Positions 52,049-61,445 of a DNA stretch of 64,000 nt are shown in pieces. The position numbers and the translations under genes were made by a program. Every line of letters starts with the position of its first letter. Positions within the stretch are counted from its first letter, which is position 1. The stretch spans positions 900,288 to 964,287 of the forward strand of contig NZ_JHZF01000011.1 of assembly GCF_000688295.1 (NCBI RefSeq). The letters run 5' to 3'. The stretch is from Pseudooceanicola nanhaiensis DSM 18065. GTDB lineage: Bacteria > Pseudomonadota > Alphaproteobacteria > Rhodobacterales > Rhodobacteraceae. The notes below the pieces were generated by a model, which did no database searches, was not told the DNA's origin, and worked only from the letters and a program-made list of their open reading frames with translations.

Positions 52049-52969
52049 TCATTCCAGCCCGGCGCCCTCGTCGGCCCCGAGCATCAGGTTCATGTTCTGC
52101 ACCGCCGCGCCCGAGGCCCCCTTGCCGAGGTTGTCGAGCACCGCCATCAGCACCACGGCCCCGGTCTCCGGATTGCCATGGACCGACAGCTCCATCCGGT
52201 TCGTGCCGTTCAGCCGCTGCGGCATCACGCGCGGCTCGTTCTCCGAGGCCGCCACGACCGAGACGAAGCGCTCGCCCGCGTAGGCCGCGCGCAGCGCCGC
52301 CTCGGCCTTCGCCATGCCTTCGGCCCCGAGGCCCGGAAGATGGACCGCCACCGCCATGCCCTGGGCATACTGGCCGACCGACGGCACGAAGACCGGCGCC
52401 TTCGTCAGCAGGCCGTATTCGGTCATCTCCGGCAGGTGCTTGTGGCCCTGCGCCGCGCCATAGAGGAACGAGCCTGCGGCCTCGCCGCTCTCGAATTCGG
52501 CGATCATCGCCTTGCCACCGCCGGAATAGCCCGACACGCCCGAGATCGCGGGCCCCGAGGCCGGGTCGATCAGCCCTGCCCCGACCAGCGGCCGGACCAG
52601 CGCGATCGCGCAGGTCGACCAGCAGCCGGGGTTCGAGACATAGGCGGCCGAGGCCACCTTCTCGCGCTGGCCCTCGGCCATCTCGGGGAAGCCGAAGACC
52701 CATTCCGGGTTCACCCGGTGCGCGGTCGAGGCGTCGATCAGCCTTGCCTCGCCGGGCGCGAGCGCCGCCACCAGCTCCTTCGCCGCCGCATCCGGCAGGC
52801 AGAGGATCGAGACATCGGCCTCGCGCGCGGCATCGGCCCGGGCGGAGACCTCCTTGCGTCGGCTTTCATCGAGGCTCACGAGCGTGATGTCCGGACGGGC
52901 CTCGAGCCGCTCCCGAATCTGGAGACCGGTGGTCCCCACTTCGCCGTCGATGAAAACTTTCCAGGTCAT
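52049..52969 (-). CDS. argC: N-acetyl-gamma-glutamyl-phosphate reductase (type 2, short form)
   Basis: 306-residue NADPH-dependent enzyme of arginine biosynthesis that reduces acetylglutamyl phosphate to its semialdehyde. The short form starts MTWKVFIDGEVGTTG with the nucleotide loop, has catalytic Cys116 in NPGCWSTC, and SGYSGGGK near 150. ATG 52969 is preferred over 53005 because it follows GAGGGATCAAGGGA and gives the family N-terminus. No other arg genes are adjacent. Confidence 0.94.
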   Translation of the reverse strand: MTWKVFIDGEVGTTGLQIRERLEARPDITLVSLDESRRKEVSARADAAREADVSILCLPDAAAKELVAALAPGEARLIDASTAHRVNPEWVFGFPEMAEGQREKVASAAYVSNPGCWSTCAIALVRPLVGAGLIDPASGPAISGVSGYSGGGKAMIAEFESGEAAGSFLYGAAQGHKHLPEMTEYGLLTKAPVFVPSVGQYAQGMAVAVHLPGLGAEGMAKAEAALRAAYAGERFVSVVAASENEPRVMPQRLNGTNRMELSVHGNPETGAVVLMAVLDNLGKGASGAAVQNMNLMLGADEGAGLE

Positions 52970-53106
52970 TCCCTTGATCCTCGCTTGGTCAGCCGTGACA
53001 AACACCGATCCGTCCGGCGCGTCAACCTGCCCAAGCCGTGGGCAGCGCGCATCGGCGCCGCCGCGTCACCCGGTCTGCCCCCTTGCCGTGCCCGGCCGCC
53101 GCGCGG

Positions 53107-53745
53107 ATGCTCCGGCCCATGCCAGCGCTCATGCCCATTCCCGAGGACCTCAAGGTCCCGCACACCGCGATCGAGGACGTCCAGGGACTCTCGATCGGTC
53201 TTCTCACCGCCTCGGTCGGCCTGACCTTCCTGACCCACCTCGGATTCCTCACCGGCCAGACGGCGGGGCTCGCGCTGATCATCTCCTACCTCAGCGGCTG
53301 GTCCTTCGGCATCGTCTTCACGCTGGTGAACCTGCCGTTCTATGCCTTCGCGTGGAAACGGCTGGGCGCGGAGTTCACGCTGAAATCCGTCTTCTGCGTG
53401 ATCGCCCTGTCGCTGCTGGTCGACTGGATGCCCTCGGCCATGGCCTTCTCCTACCTCGATCCGCTGCTCGGAACGGCGATCTTCGGGGTGCTGACCGGGT
53501 TCGGGCTGCTCGGGGTGTTCCGGCACAAGGGCTCGCTCGGCGGGCTGGGCGTGATCGCGCTGATGATCCAGGACCGGACCGGGTTCCGGGCGGGATACGT
53601 GCAGCTGATCGTGGACGCCATGCTGTTTGCCGTGGCCTATGTCCTGTTCGACGGGCGGGTGGTGCTCTATTCGCTCTTCGGCGCGGTGATCCTGAACGGC
53701 GTGATCGCCTTCAACCACCGCCGGGACCGCTACATCGCGGATTGA
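53107..53745 (+). CDS. YitT-family membrane protein
   Basis: 212-residue membrane protein with five or six hydrophobic helices and the GQTAGLALIISYLSG segment near 55-70, characteristic of the YitT (DUF161) family of unknown transport function. The start is uncertain between ATG 53107, 53119 and 53131; none has a good ribosome site. It ends shortly before a hairpin (53767-53784) that separates it from the convergent dehydrogenase gene. Confidence 0.8.
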   Translation: MLRPMPALMPIPEDLKVPHTAIEDVQGLSIGLLTASVGLTFLTHLGFLTGQTAGLALIISYLSGWSFGIVFTLVNLPFYAFAWKRLGAEFTLKSVFCVIALSLLVDWMPSAMAFSYLDPLLGTAIFGVLTGFGLLGVFRHKGSLGGLGVIALMIQDRTGFRAGYVQLIVDAMLFAVAYVLFDGRVVLYSLFGAVILNGVIAFNHRRDRYIAD

Positions 53746-53766
53746 GGCCATGTCGCGCGTGCGGCC

Positions 53767-53784
53767 GGCGGGCCCGAGCCCGCC
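53767..53784. terminator. Hairpin between convergent genes
   Basis: Perfect 7-bp stem GGCGGGC / GCCCGCC with a 4-nt loop between the YitT-like and hydroxyisobutyrate dehydrogenase-like genes. No T run on either side. Confidence 0.35.
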
Positions 53785-53811
53785 CTGCCGCGAGGCGCGC
53801 GCGGATGCGCC

Positions 53812-54684
53812 CTAGCCCAGTTCGGTCAGCCGCTTGATCAGCGCAGAGGTGTCCCAGCGTCCGCCGCCCAGTTTCTGTACGTCCTTGTAGAACTGGTCGA
53901 CAAGGGCGGTCACCGGCAGGCTCGCCCCGATCTCGTCCCCCGTGTCGAGGCAGATGCCGAGATCCTTGCGCATCCAGTCCACCGCGAAGCCGTGATCGAA
54001 GTCGTCCGCCAGCATGGTCTTGTAGCGGTTCTGCATCTGCCAGGACCCGGCGGCCCCCTGCGAGATCACCTCGACCACCTTCTCGCCGTCGAGCCCGGCC
54101 TTCTGCGCGAAATGCAGGGCCTCGGACAGCCCCTGCACCAGCCCCGCGATGGCGATCTGGTTGCACATCTTGGTCATCTGGCCCGCGCCGCTGTCGCCCA
54201 GGCGGCGGCAGATCTTGGCATAGGCGTCGATCACCGGGGCGGCCGCGTCGAAATCGGCCGCGTCGCCGCCGCACATCACCGAGAGCGCGCCGTTCTCGGC
54301 TCCCGCCTGCCCGCCCGAGATCGGCGCGTCGACATAGCCGAACCCGGCCTCCCTGGCGGCAGCGTAGAGCTCGGCCGTGACCCGGGCCGAAACGGTCGTG
54401 TGATCGACGAGAATCGCGCCCGGCTTCATCCCGGCGAAGGCGCCGTCCGCGCCGAGGCAGACGCTGCGCAGATCGTCGTCGTTGCCGACGCAGGTCATCA
54501 CGAAATCGGCACCTTCCGCGGCCTCCCGCGGGGTCGGTCTCGCGGCGCCGCCGTGTTCCTTCGTCCAGGCCTCGGCCTTGGCGGCGGTGCGATTATAGAC
54601 GGTTACGTCGTGGCCCGCGGCGGCCAGATGGCCCGCCATCGGATACCCCATGACGCCCAAACCTATGAATGCGACCTTTGCCAT
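53812..54684 (-). CDS. 3-hydroxyisobutyrate dehydrogenase-family oxidoreductase
   Basis: 290-residue beta-hydroxyacid dehydrogenase. The dinucleotide motif GLGVMGYPMA is at 8-17, the substrate motif DAPISGGQAGA near 118-128, and the catalytic lysine in GQMTKMCNQ near 171. It may act in valine breakdown or as a tartronate-semialdehyde reductase; these cannot be told apart by sequence alone. GAGGGG ribosome site before ATG 54684. Divergent from the penicillin acylase-family gene. Confidence 0.9.
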   Translation of the reverse strand: MAKVAFIGLGVMGYPMAGHLAAAGHDVTVYNRTAAKAEAWTKEHGGAARPTPREAAEGADFVMTCVGNDDDLRSVCLGADGAFAGMKPGAILVDHTTVSARVTAELYAAAREAGFGYVDAPISGGQAGAENGALSVMCGGDAADFDAAAPVIDAYAKICRRLGDSGAGQMTKMCNQIAIAGLVQGLSEALHFAQKAGLDGEKVVEVISQGAAGSWQMQNRYKTMLADDFDHGFAVDWMRKDLGICLDTGDEIGASLPVTALVDQFYKDVQKLGGGRWDTSALIKRLTELG

Positions 54685-54770
54685 GACTTTTCCCCTCTTC
54701 CTTCATGTCCTAGAAGGCATGGCGGCCAGAGGCCGGAATGGCAAGGGTCGAGACGGACGAGGGGCACCGG

Positions 54771-57239
54771 ATGGGAACGGTATTTCGCTGGCTGATGCGG
54801 ATCGCGGGCGGCATGGTCTTGCTGATCGTGCTGGCGGTCGTGGGGGTCTATTACCTCGCCTCGCGCTCGCTGCCCGAATACGACAAGACGCGCGCGGTCG
54901 AGGGGCTCTCGGCCGGGGTCGAGATCGTCCGCGACAACGCGAACGTGCCGCATATCTTCGGCGAGACCGACGAGGACGTCTTCTTCGCGCTCGGCTATGC
55001 CCATGCCCAGGACCGGATGTGGCAGATGATCACCCTGCGCCGCACCGCGCAGGGGCGCCTGTCCGAGGTCTTCGGCCTGCGCACCGTCGGCATCGACAAG
55101 CTGATGCGGCGGCTCGACATCTACACGCTCGCCCGCCGGTCGGCAGAGGCGCAGGACGCGCAGACCACCGCCGCGCTCAAGGCCTATTCGGCCGGCGTGA
55201 ACGCACGGCTGGCCGAGGTGAACGAGGGCGCGCTCGGGCGCGGGGCGCCCGAGATGTTCCTGTTCGAAAGCGCGGTCGCGCCCTGGCAGCCGGCGGATTC
55301 GCTTGCGGTGGTGAAGCTGATGGCGCTCCAGCTCTCGGGTCACCTGGGCACCGAGGTGGAGCGCGCGCGCGTCTCGCTCGCCCTGCCGGACGAGAATATG
55401 ATCGAGGACATCCTGCCCGACACCCCCGGCAAGGGCATCGCCGCCCTGCCCGCCTATGCCGCGCTCTTCCCCGAGGCCGCGCTGAACTACGCCGCGGCCG
55501 CGCCCGAGCGTGACCCGCTGTCGCCCGTCATGCCGGTCGACCTCGCCGGCGCCTCCAACGCCTTCGCCGCGGCCGCGACCCGCTCCGCCTCGGGCGGCAC
55601 GCTGCTGGCCAACGATCCGCACCTCGGGCTGTCCGCGCCCTCGATCTGGTATCTCGCCCGGCTCGAGCTTTCGACCGGCGGCGTCATCGGGGGCACGATC
55701 CCGGGGATGCCCGTCGTGCTCGTCGGGCGCAGCGCGAACCTCGGCTGGGGGCTGACCTCGTCCTACATGGACGATCAGGACGTGCATATCGAGCAGCTGA
55801 ACCCCGACAACCCCGAGGAATACAAGACCGCCGACGGCTGGAAGACCTTCGAGACCCGGGATTCCATCGTCACCGTGAAGGACGAACGCTCCGTCACCCT
55901 GCGCCTGCGCTGGACCGACAACGGCCCGGTCCTGTCGGGCAGCGACTACAGGCTCGCCGACATCACGCCGCCGGGCCATGTCGCCTCGGTTTCCTGGACC
56001 GCGCTCTCGGACACGGACACCTCGCTTCAGGCGGGGCTCAAGCTGATGCGCGCGCCCGACCGGGCGGCGGCGGTGGCGGCGATGGAGGACTACGTCGCGC
56101 CATCGCAGAATCTGATGCTCGTGGATGCGGACGGCATCGCGATGAAGACCATCGGCGCGATGCCGCGCCGCGCGGCGGAGCACGAGACGCAGGGCCGGAT
56201 GCCCTCGCGCGGGTGGATGCCGCAGAACCAGTGGCAGGGCATGCTGCCCTATTCCGCCAACCCCGAGTTCATCGACCCGACGGGCGGGCTGCTGGCGAAC
56301 ACCAACAACAAGCTGCTCGACCGCCCCTTCCCGCTGCATGTCTCCTTCGACTGGGGCGACACCCAGCGGATCCACCGCCTGCAACGGCTGATGAACACCC
56401 GGCAGGTGCACACCCGCGACAGCTTCATCGAGGCGCAGCTCGACACGGTGTCCTACACCGCCCGCTCGCTCCTGCCGCTGATCGGGGCGGACCTGTGGTT
56501 CACCGGAGAGGCAGCGCCCGAGGGCACGCCCGAACGGCTGCGCCAGCGGGCGCTGCAGCTGCTGGCCGAATGGAACGGCGAGATGAACGAGCACCTGCCC
56601 GAGCCGCTGATCTACGACGCCTGGCTGAGAGCGCTCCAGACGCGGCTGATCCAGGACGACCTCGGCCCGCTGACGCGCGATTTCCCGCATGTGGACCCGA
56701 TCTTCATCGAACGCGTCTACCGCGACATCGACGGCGCGTCCGAATGGTGCGACATCCGACAGTCCGGCCCGATCGAGACCTGCACCGACATCGCGCGCAT
56801 GGCACTCGACGACGCGCTGATCTGGATCTCGGAAACCTACGGCACCGCGCTGGAATCCCTCCGCTGGGGCGACGCGCACCAGGCGGCGCAGGACCATCAG
56901 GCGCTCGGCCAGGTGCCGATCCTGCGGTATTTCGTCAACATCCGCCAATCGACCAGCGGCGGGGACAACACGCTGATGCGGGGGGCCACGAAGGGCGGGC
57001 TCGGGGGGGATGCCTTCCTGAACGTGCACGCGGCGGGCTACCGCGGCGTCTACGATTTCGCCGATCCGGATTCGTCCGTGTTCATCATCTCGACCGGCCA
57101 GTCGGGCCATCCGCTCTCGCGCCATTACGACGATCTCGCCCAGCTCTGGCGGCGGGGCGAGTATATCCCGATGTCGCTCGATGCCGATCTGGCGCGGGCC
57201 GCGGCGGTCGGTGTCACGCATCTGGTCCCGAAACCCTGA
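54771..57239 (+). CDS. Penicillin acylase-family (Ntn) hydrolase
   Basis: 822-residue membrane-anchored or exported amidase. A single hydrophobic helix at 12-30 is followed by the alpha-chain region and then the self-cleavage and nucleophile Ser262 in LAGASNAF, with NDPHLG a little later. The whole beta-chain is present. Family members include penicillin G acylases and N-acyl homoserine lactone acylases, so quorum quenching, beta-lactam side-chain cleavage or scavenging of amides are all possible. ATG 54771 is preferred to 54738 because GAGGGG lies 8 nt before it. Confidence 0.88.
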   Translation: MGTVFRWLMRIAGGMVLLIVLAVVGVYYLASRSLPEYDKTRAVEGLSAGVEIVRDNANVPHIFGETDEDVFFALGYAHAQDRMWQMITLRRTAQGRLSEVFGLRTVGIDKLMRRLDIYTLARRSAEAQDAQTTAALKAYSAGVNARLAEVNEGALGRGAPEMFLFESAVAPWQPADSLAVVKLMALQLSGHLGTEVERARVSLALPDENMIEDILPDTPGKGIAALPAYAALFPEAALNYAAAAPERDPLSPVMPVDLAGASNAFAAAATRSASGGTLLANDPHLGLSAPSIWYLARLELSTGGVIGGTIPGMPVVLVGRSANLGWGLTSSYMDDQDVHIEQLNPDNPEEYKTADGWKTFETRDSIVTVKDERSVTLRLRWTDNGPVLSGSDYRLADITPPGHVASVSWTALSDTDTSLQAGLKLMRAPDRAAAVAAMEDYVAPSQNLMLVDADGIAMKTIGAMPRRAAEHETQGRMPSRGWMPQNQWQGMLPYSANPEFIDPTGGLLANTNNKLLDRPFPLHVSFDWGDTQRIHRLQRLMNTRQVHTRDSFIEAQLDTVSYTARSLLPLIGADLWFTGEAAPEGTPERLRQRALQLLAEWNGEMNEHLPEPLIYDAWLRALQTRLIQDDLGPLTRDFPHVDPIFIERVYRDIDGASEWCDIRQSGPIETCTDIARMALDDALIWISETYGTALESLRWGDAHQAAQDHQALGQVPILRYFVNIRQSTSGGDNTLMRGATKGGLGGDAFLNVHAAGYRGVYDFADPDSSVFIISTGQSGHPLSRHYDDLAQLWRRGEYIPMSLDADLARAAAVGVTHLVPKP

Positions 57240-57297
57240 GGCTTGGGTTTTCCGATCCAGGCGTTAGGGTCGGCGCGAAACCAGAAAGGGTGCGCGC

Positions 57298-58245
57298 ATG
57301 ACCACGAAACGCCTGGGCCGGACCGGCCTCTCGATCTCGCCCGTCGTCTTCGGCTGCAACGTCTTCGGCTGGACCGTGGACGAGGCCGCCTCCCACGACC
57401 TGCTCGACCGGATGGTCGAGCGCGGGATCACCACGCTCGACACCGCGGATGTCTATTCCCGCTGGGTGCCCGGCCACACGGGCGGCGAGAGCGAGACGAT
57501 CATCGGCTCATGGCTCGCGAAGGACCCCGCACGGCGCGAGAAGGTGCAGATCATCACCAAGGTCGGCGCGCCGATGCCCGATGCGGGCGAAGGGCTCTCC
57601 GCGGCATGGATCGCCGAAGAGGTCGAGAACTCGCTGCGGCGGCTCCGGACCGACCGGATCGACCTCTATTTCTCGCACCGGCCCGATCCGAAGACCCCGC
57701 ACGAAGAGACGCTGGGCGCCTATGCGAAGCTCATGGAGGCCGGGAAGGTCGGGGCCATCGGCGCGTCCAACTTCGACGCGGCGCTGATGGAGGCGGCCGA
57801 GAAGGCGGCCTCGGGCGGTCTGCCCGCCTACGGCGCGCAGCAGCCGGAATACAACCTCTACAACCGCGACAGCTTCGAGGGGCCGCTGGCGGAATTCTGC
57901 ATCACGCACGACGTGGGCGTGATCCCCTATTTCTCGCTGGCCGCCGGGTTCCTGACCGGCAAGTACCGCGACGAGAGCGACCTGAAGGGTCCGCGCGGGG
58001 AGCGCAGCATCGCGAAATACATGGATGACAGGGGCCGCGCGATCCTGGCCGCGATGGATGAGGTCGCGGAGGAGACCGGCGCCGCCCATGCCGAGATCGC
58101 GCTGGCATGGATGATGCGGAAGCCGGGGATCACCGCGCCGATCGCCTCGGCCACCTCGGAAAGGCAGCTCGACAGTCTGGTGAACGCGATGGCGCTCGAC
58201 CTGTCGGAGGCGCAGATGGCCAGGCTGGACGCTGCCGGACGCTGA
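57298..58245 (+). CDS. Aldo/keto reductase
   Basis: 315-residue NADPH-dependent oxidoreductase with the TIM-barrel fold. The N-terminal motif RLGRTGLSISPVVFGCN is typical; catalytic Asp48 and Tyr53 are seen (LDTADVYSRW), with a Lys near 83 and His in the SHRPD segment. It starts 58 bp after the penicillin acylase-family gene on the same strand and might share its transcript. Substrate unknown. Convergent with hflX across a hairpin at 58253-58272. Confidence 0.9.
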   Translation: MTTKRLGRTGLSISPVVFGCNVFGWTVDEAASHDLLDRMVERGITTLDTADVYSRWVPGHTGGESETIIGSWLAKDPARREKVQIITKVGAPMPDAGEGLSAAWIAEEVENSLRRLRTDRIDLYFSHRPDPKTPHEETLGAYAKLMEAGKVGAIGASNFDAALMEAAEKAASGGLPAYGAQQPEYNLYNRDSFEGPLAEFCITHDVGVIPYFSLAAGFLTGKYRDESDLKGPRGERSIAKYMDDRGRAILAAMDEVAEETGAAHAEIALAWMMRKPGITAPIASATSERQLDSLVNAMALDLSEAQMARLDAAGR

Positions 58246-58252
58246 GCGCGGC

Positions 58253-58272
58253 GGGCGGGGTCGCCCCCGCCC
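58253..58272. terminator. Hairpin between convergent genes
   Basis: Perfect 8-bp stem GGGCGGGG / CCCCGCCC with a 4-nt loop between the aldo/keto reductase (plus) and hflX (minus). No T run. Confidence 0.38.
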
Positions 58273-58278
58273 CACGCC

Positions 58279-59553
58279 TCACAACCGCCGGAACCGCGCT
58301 TCCTGCACCGGGGTCCAGAGCACGCGGAGGTGCTGGCCGGTCTCGGTCTGCGCCTCCTCCTGCACCACGTTCTGCTCGTAGAGCCACGCCCGCTTGCGCC
58401 CGTCGGCGAAGCCCAGGTCGAGCTCGGCCTCGAAGCGCATGCCGGAGAGGCGGTCGGTGATCAGCGCCAGAAGCCGGTCCAGCCCCTCCCCCGTGACGGC
58501 CGAGATCGCGAGCGTGTCCTCCTCGCGCTCGGCGCGGCCTTCGAGCACGGCGCGTTTCTCGGGGTCCACCAGGTCGATCTTGTTCCAGATCTCCAGCACC
58601 GGGACCTCTTCGTCCAGACCGAGGTCCTGGAGGATGTCGTTGACGTCCTGCGCCTGTTCCTCGGTCTCGGGGTGCGCGATGTCGCGGACGTGGAGGACCA
58701 GATCGGCCTCCAGCACCTCTTCGAGCGTCGCGCGGAAGGCGGCGACGAGCTGTGTCGGCAGGTCCGAGATGAAGCCCACCGTGTCCGACAGGATGATCTC
58801 GGGCCCCTCCTCGAGCTCCACCCGCCGCATCGTCGGGTCGAGCGTCGCGAAGAGCATGTCCTTGGCCAGCACCGAGGCACCCGTCAGCCGGTTGAAGAGC
58901 GTCGATTTCCCCGCGTTGGTATAGCCCACGAGCGCGACGATCGGGAACGGAACCTTGGCGCGCGCCGCGCGGTGCAGCTCGCGCGTCTTCACGACCCGTT
59001 CGAGCTGCCGGCGCAGGCGCACGAGCTGTTCGTCGATGGCGCGGCGGTCGGCCTCGATCTGGGTCTCGCCGGGGCCGCCGACGAAGCCGAGCCCGCCCCG
59101 CTGGCGTTCGAGGTGGGTCCAGGCGCGTACCAGCCGGGTCCGCTGGTAGGACAGCGCCGCCATCTCGACCTGCAGCACGCCTTCACGGGTGCGGGCGCGG
59201 TCCGAGAAGATCTCGAGGATCACCCCGGTCCGGTCGAGCAGCTTCACGCCCCACTTCTTTTCAAGGTTGCGCTGCTGGACCGGCGTGACGGGACCATCGA
59301 CGAGGACCAGCTCGACCTCGGCGGCATCGAGGCGCGCCTTCACCTCCTCGATCTTGCCGGAGCCGAGCAGCGTTGCGGGAACGGGTTTGGCAAGGCGCAC
59401 GATCTCCGAACCCACGACCTCGAGACCGGGCAGCGCGACGGCGAGCGATTCCGCTTCCGCCAGCGCGTATTCGGCCGCGTGACGCCGCTCTTCACGGGTC
59501 AGGTCGGGGTGGATGATCCAGGCGCGGGTGCTGGCCTGATCCTCGGAGCTCAA
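58279..59553 (-). CDS. hflX: Ribosome-associated GTPase HflX
   Basis: 424-residue GTPase that splits stalled ribosomes under stress. An N-terminal HflX domain (about 1-195, with [20 protein letters not shown]) is followed by the G domain with GYTNAGKST (about 204-212), DTVG and NKID motifs. A C-terminal ferredoxin-like subdomain ends the protein. It overlaps hfq by 4 nt (ATGA), a conserved pairing. Confidence 0.95.
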   Translation of the reverse strand: MSSEDQASTRAWIIHPDLTREERRHAAEYALAEAESLAVALPGLEVVGSEIVRLAKPVPATLLGSGKIEEVKARLDAAEVELVLVDGPVTPVQQRNLEKKWGVKLLDRTGVILEIFSDRARTREGVLQVEMAALSYQRTRLVRAWTHLERQRGGLGFVGGPGETQIEADRRAIDEQLVRLRRQLERVVKTRELHRAARAKVPFPIVALVGYTNAGKSTLFNRLTGASVLAKDMLFATLDPTMRRVELEEGPEIILSDTVGFISDLPTQLVAAFRATLEEVLEADLVLHVRDIAHPETEEQAQDVNDILQDLGLDEEVPVLEIWNKIDLVDPEKRAVLEGRAEREEDTLAISAVTGEGLDRLLALITDRLSGMRFEAELDLGFADGRKRAWLYEQNVVQEEAQTETGQHLRVLWTPVQEARFRRL

Positions 59554-59789
59554 GACTCGCCTTCGCCCTCGTAGAGGCTGATCGGCTGCGACGGCATGAT
59601 GGTCGAGATCGCATGCTTGTAGACAAGCTGCGACTGGCCATCGCGGCGCAGCAGAACGCAGAAGTTATCGAACCAGGTTATGACGCCTTGCAGCTTGACG
59701 CCGTTGATCAGGAAAATCGTAACCGGAACCTTGGTCTTGCGAACATGATTCAGGAACGCGTCCTGAAGATTCTGTCGGTCTGATGCCAT
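59550..59789 (-). CDS. hfq: RNA chaperone Hfq
   Basis: 79-residue hexameric RNA chaperone that pairs small RNAs with mRNAs. The Sm1 segment [19 protein letters not shown] and Sm2 motif YKHAIST (57-63) are conserved, as are Gln8 and the distal Phe/Tyr residues. It is short with almost no C-terminal tail, as usual in alphaproteobacteria. An AAGG site lies 11 nt before ATG 59789. It is a likely partner for the candidate small RNA at 392-468. Confidence 0.97.
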   Translation of the reverse strand: MASDRQNLQDAFLNHVRKTKVPVTIFLINGVKLQGVITWFDNFCVLLRRDGQSQLVYKHAISTIMPSQPISLYEGEGES

Positions 59790-59920
59790 AGGGTGAAATG
59801 CCTTTATTCTTGCTCTTGCCGTGTGACGGCGGTCCCTCGTACGGTCAAGTATGAATCGGCGCGCGGCGACTTTCCAGCAGAAATCCCGCCGCTTGATGAA
59901 TGCGTCCTGCTTTTTTCGAC

Positions 59921-61441
59921 TCAGTCCCGCCAGAGATCCGGGTTGAGCAGCGCGATGATCGCGACCAGTTCCAGACGCCCCAGCACCATCACCGCGCAGA
60001 ACACCCCCTTCGAGGCCGCGCTGATCGAGGCGAGGTCGATCGGCGTCTCGGCCCCGATCCGCACCAGCGGCCCCGTGGTGGTGAGCGCCGAGATGCTCAT
60101 GACCATGGAATTCTCGAAGCTCGATCCGAGCAGCGCGAAGAGCGCCGTCGCCGCGGCCAGCGTCATGGCGAAGAGCATGAAGAAGATCCACGCCTGAAAC
60201 GCCCCGTGGCGCCGCATCCGCCGGTTGATCGACCCGGCCCCGCTGATCGAATGCGGGTGCACCAGCCGCTCGAGCTCGCGCACCCCGGCGAGATAGAGCG
60301 CGAAGACCCGGAGCAGCTTCACCCCGCCCGCCGTGGTCGCGACGCCGCCGCCCACCATGGCGAGGCCCAGCAGGATCAGCCCGGGCGTGCCGAGGCCCGA
60401 CCAGTAGCGCGCGGTTTCCCATTCCGCGCTCTCGAACCCGGTGGTGGTGAGGAAGGACAGCACGGTAAAGAACCCGCCCCAGAGCGCCAGAAGCGCCAGC
60501 CTGAGACCCTCGGTCACGTCGCCCTCGAAGGCGGCGACCCAGTGGCGCACGAACATCAGCACCGGGACCGAGGCCACCAGCGCGAGGCCCATCCGGAACT
60601 CGGGGTCGCGCCAGATCGCCTGCCGGGCGACGGTCGTGTCGGTGGCGAAGGTCATCCGCGACAGCGCGAAGAAGAGGAACAGGAAGATCACCATCTCGCC
60701 GCCGATCCCCGAGGCCGCATTCTGCACCCCGCCGACCGGAGAGATGCCGCTCGTCGACATGGTGGACATCGCGTGGCAGAAGGCCGTCAGGGGGCGGTCG
60801 CCGCCGATCAGCAGGAACATCCAGAGCGCGCCCGTCAGGCCCACGTAGATCGGCGTCAGCCGGAAGGCGATCGCCATCGCCCTGCGCACCACGCCCGCCC
60901 GTTCGAACCGGTCGAGCCGGGTGCGGGCGTCGCGTTCGGAGACGGCCGAGGTCACCTCGAACCCGCCGAGCGACAGGGGCGCCAGCACCGCGGCTGCGGC
61001 GATCCAGATCACCAGACCGCCCATCCACGCGACCTGTGCCCGCCAGAGGTGCAGCGTGTCCGAGAGCTGTTCGGTCGGATAGAGCGTCGCGCCGGTGGTC
61101 GTGAAGCTCGAGACCATCTCGAAATAGGCGTCGAGGAAGCTGGTCTCGGGGATCGCCTCGTGGAACGGGATGGCAAGCGCCAGCGGCAGCAGCACGAAGG
61201 CCGCGAGCAGCGCCTGCAGCGCGCCCAGATCCTCCTTGTGGTGGCGCCGCTTGCGGTTGCCGCCACGGGCCACGGCCACCAGCACGGTCAGGAACAGCGC
61301 CAGCAGGCCGGTATAGAAGAAGGGCCGCGCCACCGCGTGGTTGTTCTGCGCGAGCGCATGGCCCGCGGGCAGCATCATCGACAGCGCCATCACGCCGGAC
61401 AGCAGCAGGAAGATCGGCTGGTCTTTGAGACGCTGGCGCAT
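59921..61441 (-). CDS. trkH: Trk/Ktr-type potassium uptake membrane protein TrkH
   Basis: 506-residue K+ translocating subunit with about ten hydrophobic helices. Four pore-loop filters typical of the TrkH/KtrB fold can be seen: TTTGAT, STSGIS, TTTGFE and TTTGPL. The start ATG 61441 is 4 bp after the trkA stop; the longer frame would overlap trkA. Works with the regulatory TrkA upstream. The 131 bp to hfq hold no clear terminator. Confidence 0.94.
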   Translation of the reverse strand: MRQRLKDQPIFLLLSGVMALSMMLPAGHALAQNNHAVARPFFYTGLLALFLTVLVAVARGGNRKRRHHKEDLGALQALLAAFVLLPLALAIPFHEAIPETSFLDAYFEMVSSFTTTGATLYPTEQLSDTLHLWRAQVAWMGGLVIWIAAAAVLAPLSLGGFEVTSAVSERDARTRLDRFERAGVVRRAMAIAFRLTPIYVGLTGALWMFLLIGGDRPLTAFCHAMSTMSTSGISPVGGVQNAASGIGGEMVIFLFLFFALSRMTFATDTTVARQAIWRDPEFRMGLALVASVPVLMFVRHWVAAFEGDVTEGLRLALLALWGGFFTVLSFLTTTGFESAEWETARYWSGLGTPGLILLGLAMVGGGVATTAGGVKLLRVFALYLAGVRELERLVHPHSISGAGSINRRMRRHGAFQAWIFFMLFAMTLAAATALFALLGSSFENSMVMSISALTTTGPLVRIGAETPIDLASISAASKGVFCAVMVLGRLELVAIIALLNPDLWRD

Positions 61442-61445
61442 GGGC

